Positions 60,346 through 64,000 of a DNA stretch of 64,000 bases are shown here, piece after piece. Location: NCBI RefSeq assembly GCF_964273065.1, contig NZ_OZ186815.1:2046001-2110000 (forward strand), read 5' to 3'. The notes below the pieces were generated by a model. That model was not told where the DNA came from, made no database searches, and saw only the letters and a program-made list of their open reading frames with translations. Made by a program: the position numbers and the translations under genes. Numbering within the stretch: position 1 is the stretch's first letter; the number at the start of each line of letters is the position of its first letter. The stretch is from Nocardiopsis dassonvillei_B (GTDB lineage Bacteria; Actinomycetota; Actinomycetes; Streptosporangiales; Streptosporangiaceae).

Positions 60346-60564
60346 ATGAAAAAGCCGATGAAAAATTTGTGGGCGACCCTGAACGCCCTGATCGTCCCGC
60401 CCTCGCAGAAGAACGATGACGGTGCCGGATTCGTCGAATACGTCGCCATCGTCATTCTGGTAGCCGCTATCGCCGTGGCCATCTATAGCCTCGGACTGGT
60501 CTCCAACATCTCCGGGTCCATCGGCGAAAACATCGATGCGGTTCTTAACACCGATCCCGGGTAA
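60346..60564 (+). CDS. flp: Flp/Fap-type major pilin
   Basis: 72 residues: basic leader MKKPMKNLWATLNALIVPPSQKNDDG, cleavage after Gly, then AGFVEYVAIVILVAAIAVAIYSLGLVSNISGSIGENIDAVL. Glu at +5 and Tyr at +6 after the predicted cleavage are the Flp pilin signature. It should polymerise into the Tad (type IVb) pilus after processing by a TadV-type peptidase, which is not in this window. The Tad assembly genes lie 16 kb upstream. ATG preceded by CAAGGAG. Confidence 0.9.
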   Translation: MKKPMKNLWATLNALIVPPSQKNDDGAGFVEYVAIVILVAAIAVAIYSLGLVSNISGSIGENIDAVLNTDPG

Positions 60565-60581
60565 ATAGAGACCACAACAAA

Positions 60582-61661
60582 ATGAAGCAAACACCAAGAA
60601 ACCAGAGCAGAAGTTCACAAAAAAACAAAAGAAAGCAACAGAAAACAAGGAAGCTACTAGCGGCAAGAATAACACCGCTTCATGTCGCATTGATTCTCAC
60701 TTCAGGATGCGTTATATCTCCAGAAGAGACATCTAGCGGAGGAATAGAGACACCCCACCCCCCAGGAAATTCCCCGTCTACGCCGATCACCCCAGGAGAA
60801 CATCCTGAGGTGATAGCAAGCAGCACAACATCCGCGGCAGCGATCGGTAGCGACCTTCAAGTAGATATTTATGCCCTGGAAAGGGTAGGTGGAGATCTCC
60901 TTAGGCTTCGACTTGGAATAACTAACAACTCAGCGGAGAATTTCACGCTTTACGATGGTCTCGCCAGCGCAGAAGACAAATATACAGCTGCTGGCGTATC
61001 CCTTCTTGACCCACAGGCTCGCTCCCGCCATCTGAGCTATCGACAGTCCGACGGCTCCTGTTTTTGCTCCGCCCTCGAAGGGCCCTTGGAAGCTGGCGCA
61101 ACCGAGGAGATGTGGGTCATATTTCCTGAGCCGGAAAGCGACACGGCTTCCATGACCGTCACTACACCACTCACCCCACCCCTTCCAGATATCCCCATTA
61201 CCGATTCAACAGAAAAATTAGAGAACTCTGGCCTCGGCGAAGCCGAGATTCTCCCCCTGACAAACATCTCAGAAAACATCGAGGGCAGCACCGGTCGCAC
61301 AGAAAGCGAGGAAGAAGTCAGCATCCTTCTATCCTCTGACGTGCTCTTCGAAACCAACAGCTCCAATCTAAACGACGAGGCCGAGGAAATTCTCGAACAG
61401 GTTGCACTGGAAGTAGATGACGCGTCCGCTACAACTGTTAACATTGACGGACACGCCGACAATACAGGGAGCGATGTTACCAACATTCCACTCTCGGAAG
61501 AGCGAGCAGAAGCAGTCAAGGAAAAGCTCGAAGAGCTCATCACGCGGGAAGGGATAAATTTCGAAGTAAAGGGCCATGGCTCCAGTGACCCCATAGCAAC
61601 CAACAGCACCGAAGAAGGCCGGGAACGCAACCGAAGAGTCAGTGTCACGTTTGAGAAGTAA
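60582..61661 (+). CDS. OmpA-domain lipoprotein of the pilin module
   Basis: 359 residues. Very basic N-terminus (KQTPRNQSRSSQKNKRKQQKTRKLLAARI), helix and lipobox-like LILTSGC (Cys43), so likely a lipoprotein. Residues ~90-215 form a domain (VDIYALERVGGDLLRLRLGITNNSAENFTLYDG...DGSCFCSALEGPLEAGATEEMWVIFPEP) shared with the next gene. The C-terminal OmpA domain (~250-358; VLFETNSSNLNDEAEEILEQVA, NIDGHADNTGSDVTNIPLSEERAEAVKEKL, VKGHGSSDPIATNSTEEGRERNRRVSV) binds peptidoglycan. The gene is strikingly AT-richer than its surroundings. It follows flp by 17 bp. It could tether the pilus to the cell wall. Confidence 0.88.
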   Translation: MKQTPRNQSRSSQKNKRKQQKTRKLLAARITPLHVALILTSGCVISPEETSSGGIETPHPPGNSPSTPITPGEHPEVIASSTTSAAAIGSDLQVDIYALERVGGDLLRLRLGITNNSAENFTLYDGLASAEDKYTAAGVSLLDPQARSRHLSYRQSDGSCFCSALEGPLEAGATEEMWVIFPEPESDTASMTVTTPLTPPLPDIPITDSTEKLENSGLGEAEILPLTNISENIEGSTGRTESEEEVSILLSSDVLFETNSSNLNDEAEEILEQVALEVDDASATTVNIDGHADNTGSDVTNIPLSEERAEAVKEKLEELITREGINFEVKGHGSSDPIATNSTEEGRERNRRVSVTFEK

Positions 61662-61667
61662 GACAAA

Positions 61668-62189
61668 ATGAAAAACTTTCGGCTTCCAGGAATCAGCATA
61701 GCGCTGATTTCAGTTTCACTCATGACAACCTCTGCCGCCAGCGCAACGATGCACTCCGGCACAGAAAACCTTGAGACCCTGGGATCAGCAGAGAGCAGCG
61801 AGACAAGATCCTCCGGCCTTTCTGCTGCCGTACACGAAGCCCGGAGAGATGAGAGCAGCTCCTTTTTGTTCGTTACCTGGAGCATCGAGAACGACAGCAG
61901 CGAAAGAAAAGTCCTGACCTGGCTTTCCGGATCCACCTATATCTACTCTGGCTCCAGCTTCTCTGGCGTTACAATAACGAGCCCAGAATCTGGAGAAAAG
62001 TATTACCCAGTGATGGACAGTCACGGCATGTGCCTTTGCTCCGGAAACACATCAAATAATATCCAAACCGGACTGGACCCAGGAGGCCAAGTCGCTTATT
62101 GGTCCACTTATTCTGTGGCAAGCGAAGCCCAGACGATAACTGTAGAAGTTCCTGGGTTCGAGCCGATCGAAGATATTCCCATCTCCTGA
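61668..62189 (+). CDS. Secreted protein paralogous to the lipoprotein's N-terminal domain
   Basis: 173 residues, 6 bp after the OmpA gene. Signal peptide MKNFRLPGISIALISVSLMTTSAASA. The mature part matches the neighbour's domain in layout: SSFLFVTWSIENDSSERKVLTWLSG / LRLRLGITNNSAENFTLYDGLAS; DSHGMCLCSGNTSN / SDGSCFCSALEG; GLDPGGQVAYWSTYSVASEAQTITVEVPGFEPIEDIPIS / PLEAGATEEMWVIFPEPESDTASMTVTTPLTPPLPDIPI. Both carry a C-x-C motif. Equally AT-rich. No known family recognised; likely an envelope partner of the pilus. Confidence 0.8.
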   Translation: MKNFRLPGISIALISVSLMTTSAASATMHSGTENLETLGSAESSETRSSGLSAAVHEARRDESSSFLFVTWSIENDSSERKVLTWLSGSTYIYSGSSFSGVTITSPESGEKYYPVMDSHGMCLCSGNTSNNIQTGLDPGGQVAYWSTYSVASEAQTITVEVPGFEPIEDIPIS

Positions 62190-62217
62190 TCGCCCCCGAC
62201 TACCACTGGAGATTGTT

Positions 62218-62868
62218 TTGTTCGCCTCCCGATACACGCGCTTCGGGGAGTCTCGGAGGCCCACGCCTTCGCGGCCTGCGGGACGTGCGGGGGAACGCAA
62301 TGGGCCTCCGAGAATCTGGCGTTGGCTGTGGCCTTCGGACTCCCACGGCGGAGACCGAGGGGCCGCGCTGACCGAGACCGCTGCCGTCCTGATCCTCGTC
62401 GCGGCCGTGATGGTCGCGGTGTATCAGCTGGAGCTGAGCAAGACCTTCAACGAGGGTGTGCGGCAGATGGTGTGCCTCGTGCGCGGGCCTTCGTGCGGGG
62501 AGACCTGGGTGGAGGCCGATCGGCCGGAGGAGCCCGAGGCGTACGAGTGGGGACAGGGCAACCCCAACCGGCTCGACAACCAGAACATCGCCCGGAGCCT
62601 CGCCGAGGGCTACAGCTGGCGCGACACCGAGTGGCAGTGCCTGAGCAACCTCTGGGGAGCGATGTCGCACTGGGACCACACGGTCACCGATCCGGACACC
62701 GGAGCCGTCGGTATCCCGGGTTTCGTGCCAGGGATGCACGGAAGCCTGCCATCGGGGTTCCGCGACAGCGCCCAGGCGCAGATCGAGTGGGGTCTGCAGC
62801 ACATCAGTGAGGCCCATGGAACCCCCTGCGCGGCCTGGTCCTACTGGCAGGGCAGCGGCTCCTACTGA
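62218..62868 (+). CDS. Prepilin-like protein fused to an inactivated transglycosylase-like domain
   Basis: 216 residues from TTG with GGAG 6 nt upstream. A long basic leader ends SHGGDRG, then AALTETAAVLILVAAVMVAVYQLELSKTFNEGVRQMV: Glu at +5 after the Gly and one helix, as in class III prepilins. The C-terminal part (~118-216) resembles the lytic transglycosylase / aggregation-promoting-factor domain: NIARSLAEGYSWRDTEWQCLSNLWGAMSHWDHTVTDPDTGAVGIPGFVPG...SAQAQIEWGLQHISEAHGTPCAAWSYWQGSGSY. In that family the line reads LWTRESGWNH; here Met149 stands where the catalytic Glu should be. The two Cys are kept. Probably a pilus-tip or wall-binding subunit without lytic activity. Confidence 0.82.
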   Translation: MFASRYTRFGESRRPTPSRPAGRAGERNGPPRIWRWLWPSDSHGGDRGAALTETAAVLILVAAVMVAVYQLELSKTFNEGVRQMVCLVRGPSCGETWVEADRPEEPEAYEWGQGNPNRLDNQNIARSLAEGYSWRDTEWQCLSNLWGAMSHWDHTVTDPDTGAVGIPGFVPGMHGSLPSGFRDSAQAQIEWGLQHISEAHGTPCAAWSYWQGSGSY

Positions 62869-63365
62869 CCGGAGCGGACCCACGCGGCGGCGGCGCGCCG
62901 GCCCGTCACCGCACTTCTCCTGCCCGAAGCAGCGATGACCGGTCAGCGCCCCTTCAGCACGGCGAGAAGGTCCACCCACCCGGTGCGCGGGTAGGGCGAA
63001 TGGCCTGCCTCGCGATCGGGGGTGGCGCGGACGGCAGCGCCCCAGGGGGACCTGCGGCCTCAACGCCCTACAGGCCCTCGGCGTTGCCGTAGGTGGTCGG
63101 TCCTGCGCCGGACAAGCGTGTTCACGTTCATGGGGGACCCCGTCTCCGCCGGTGCGGTCCCCGACCTGCCGCTGCGCCCGGTCGGGCCGTTCACCGACGA
63201 TCGCCTCCCGGTGGCCCCGTGCGACGCGTGCTCCCACGTCCGGCAGCGCGCGCTGTCCGGCCTCCGCCCACCCGCACGACCCCGGGGCCAGAACACCACC
63301 GCCAGGCCGTTCCGGCTCGTCACCGCGGACGGGCACGGGGACGCGCCGCCCCGAGGTGAGACCCG
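62869..63365. other. Intergenic region between convergent genes
   Basis: About 500 bp back to high GC. Open frames on both strands are Arg/Pro/Gly-rich with no ribosome binding site or family signature. No supported gene. Confidence 0.4.
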
Positions 63366-63887
63366 TCAGGGTCCGCCCCACTCCTCGGGGCACTCCACTC
63401 CCTCGGCGCGGGGCAGGTCCCGCATGACCGCCTCCCGCTCCCGCGAGATGTCGGCGCCCCGACGGACCACCGCCGAGGACCCGACCGTCCTCGGCACCGT
63501 GACCAGGACGTCCATCCCCTCCTCCAGGGAATCCCCCGGGTTCGCATAGGCGGGGTCCAGGACGGTCACCCGGGTCGTCTCCCCGCCGGAGGCGGGCTTG
63601 ATCCACTCCCGCACAGCGATCGTCAGCTCGACCATGGGTTCTTGCCCCGCCTGCGGGTCCGGCGGATCCGCCGTCTCCGGTAACGAGAGCGCCATCTCCT
63701 CAACGGCGGTGATCTCGCCCTCCACGATGGTCTCCGCGCAGGCGATGGACTCCACCATCGTCTGGCCGCGGTCCCCGACCGGACCGGTCTCCTCCCGGCC
63801 GGGCAGCATCATCAGGGCCACCGCCAGGGCGACCGCGACCACCGGAGCCACCAGCCCCCACAGCAATGGACGCGCAGGTCCGGTCAT
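63366..63887 (-). CDS. Membrane-anchored protein of unknown function
   Basis: 173 residues; ATG after GGGAGACGGCT. N-terminal anchor (PLLWGLVAPVVAVALAVALMML, ~8-29) may be an uncleaved signal. The outer part begins TMVESIACAETIVEGEITAVEEM and continues VELTIAVREWIKPASGGETTRVTVLDPAYANPGDSLEEGMDVLVTVPRTVG, a pattern of beta strands like small secreted proteins that carry an oligonucleotide-binding-like barrel (inference). Two Cys could form a disulfide. No family name can be given with confidence. Confidence 0.7.
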   Translation of the reverse strand: MTGPARPLLWGLVAPVVAVALAVALMMLPGREETGPVGDRGQTMVESIACAETIVEGEITAVEEMALSLPETADPPDPQAGQEPMVELTIAVREWIKPASGGETTRVTVLDPAYANPGDSLEEGMDVLVTVPRTVGSSAVVRRGADISREREAVMRDLPRAEGVECPEEWGGP

Positions 63888-64000
63888 AGCCGTCTCCCTT
63901 CCATTCGCGGCACCCTATCGCTCCCCTCCGAGCCCTACGGGGGCAGCCGGAGACCCGGCCCCCCACCGGGAATCCCGGCCCCACCAGGCACGGAACCCGC

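Noticed and set aside
1..64000. Insertion sequences, integrases, prophage or CRISPR arrays
   Set aside because: No transposase, recombinase, phage structural or Cas motifs were seen in any frame; only the tRNA-like scar and the AT-rich pilin genes hint at past transfer.

Overview
The window comes from a high-GC Gram-positive actinomycete. The evidence is strong third-position G/C bias, many GTG and several TTG starts, ATGA/GTGA operon overlaps, an F420-type nitroreductase, XRE-DUF5753 and DUF2510 proteins, STAND ATPases and an actinobacterial Tad (Flp pilus) locus. A Nocardiopsis-like organism (Nocardiopsaceae) would fit, but this is inferred from gene content and not proven.

Layout. 0-9 kb: end of an unknown gene, a DUF2510 membrane protein with Thr-rich repeats, oligoribonuclease, tRNA-His, an ArsR/AHSA1/reductase operon with a palindromic operator, a decayed tRNA-like remnant, a MarR regulator with paired small-multidrug-resistance (SMR) exporters, and a conserved repeat protein pair. 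9-21 kb: a coiled-coil protein, a membrane-anchored NB-ARC/TPR STAND ATPase, DUF2071, XRE-DUF5753, small membrane proteins, and an acyltransferase-SGNH protein.

21-31.8 kb is the most unusual block: a tightly overlapping operon of GrpE-like factor, lidless Hsp70, a 1056-residue FN3 protein, a zinc-ribbon GTPase, a GAP1-N2-like 840-residue protein, a membrane-anchored zinc-ribbon GTPase and a 54-residue membrane peptide. It resembles the GTPase/GAP1-type systems predicted to act in biological conflict, here joined to a chaperone pair.

31.9-35.2 kb: YciI, a TAXI binding protein interrupted by an amber codon, VOC/TetR, DUF1232. 35.8-44.1 kb: Tad pilus assembly operon (unknown Pro-rich protein, CpaB, TadZ, two TadE-like proteins, TadA, TadB, TadC) without pilin or prepilin peptidase. 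44.3-56.4 kb: a pseudokinase and two Ser/Thr kinases, with a secreted subtilase, a nitroreductase-hemerythrin fusion and a DUF418 protein between them. 56.4-60.3 kb: long intergenic DNA holding a candidate small RNA with promoter and intrinsic terminator, and an ArsR/luciferase-like monooxygenase pair.

60.3-62.9 kb: a pilin module, AT-richer in its middle two genes: Flp pilin, an OmpA-domain lipoprotein, a secreted paralogue of that lipoprotein's N-terminal domain, and a prepilin-like protein fused to a transglycosylase-like domain whose catalytic Glu position is Met. It presumably supplies subunits to the Tad machine encoded 16 kb away. A membrane-anchored unknown closes the window. All coordinates and motifs were read by eye; family names are from recognition of motifs, not database searches.
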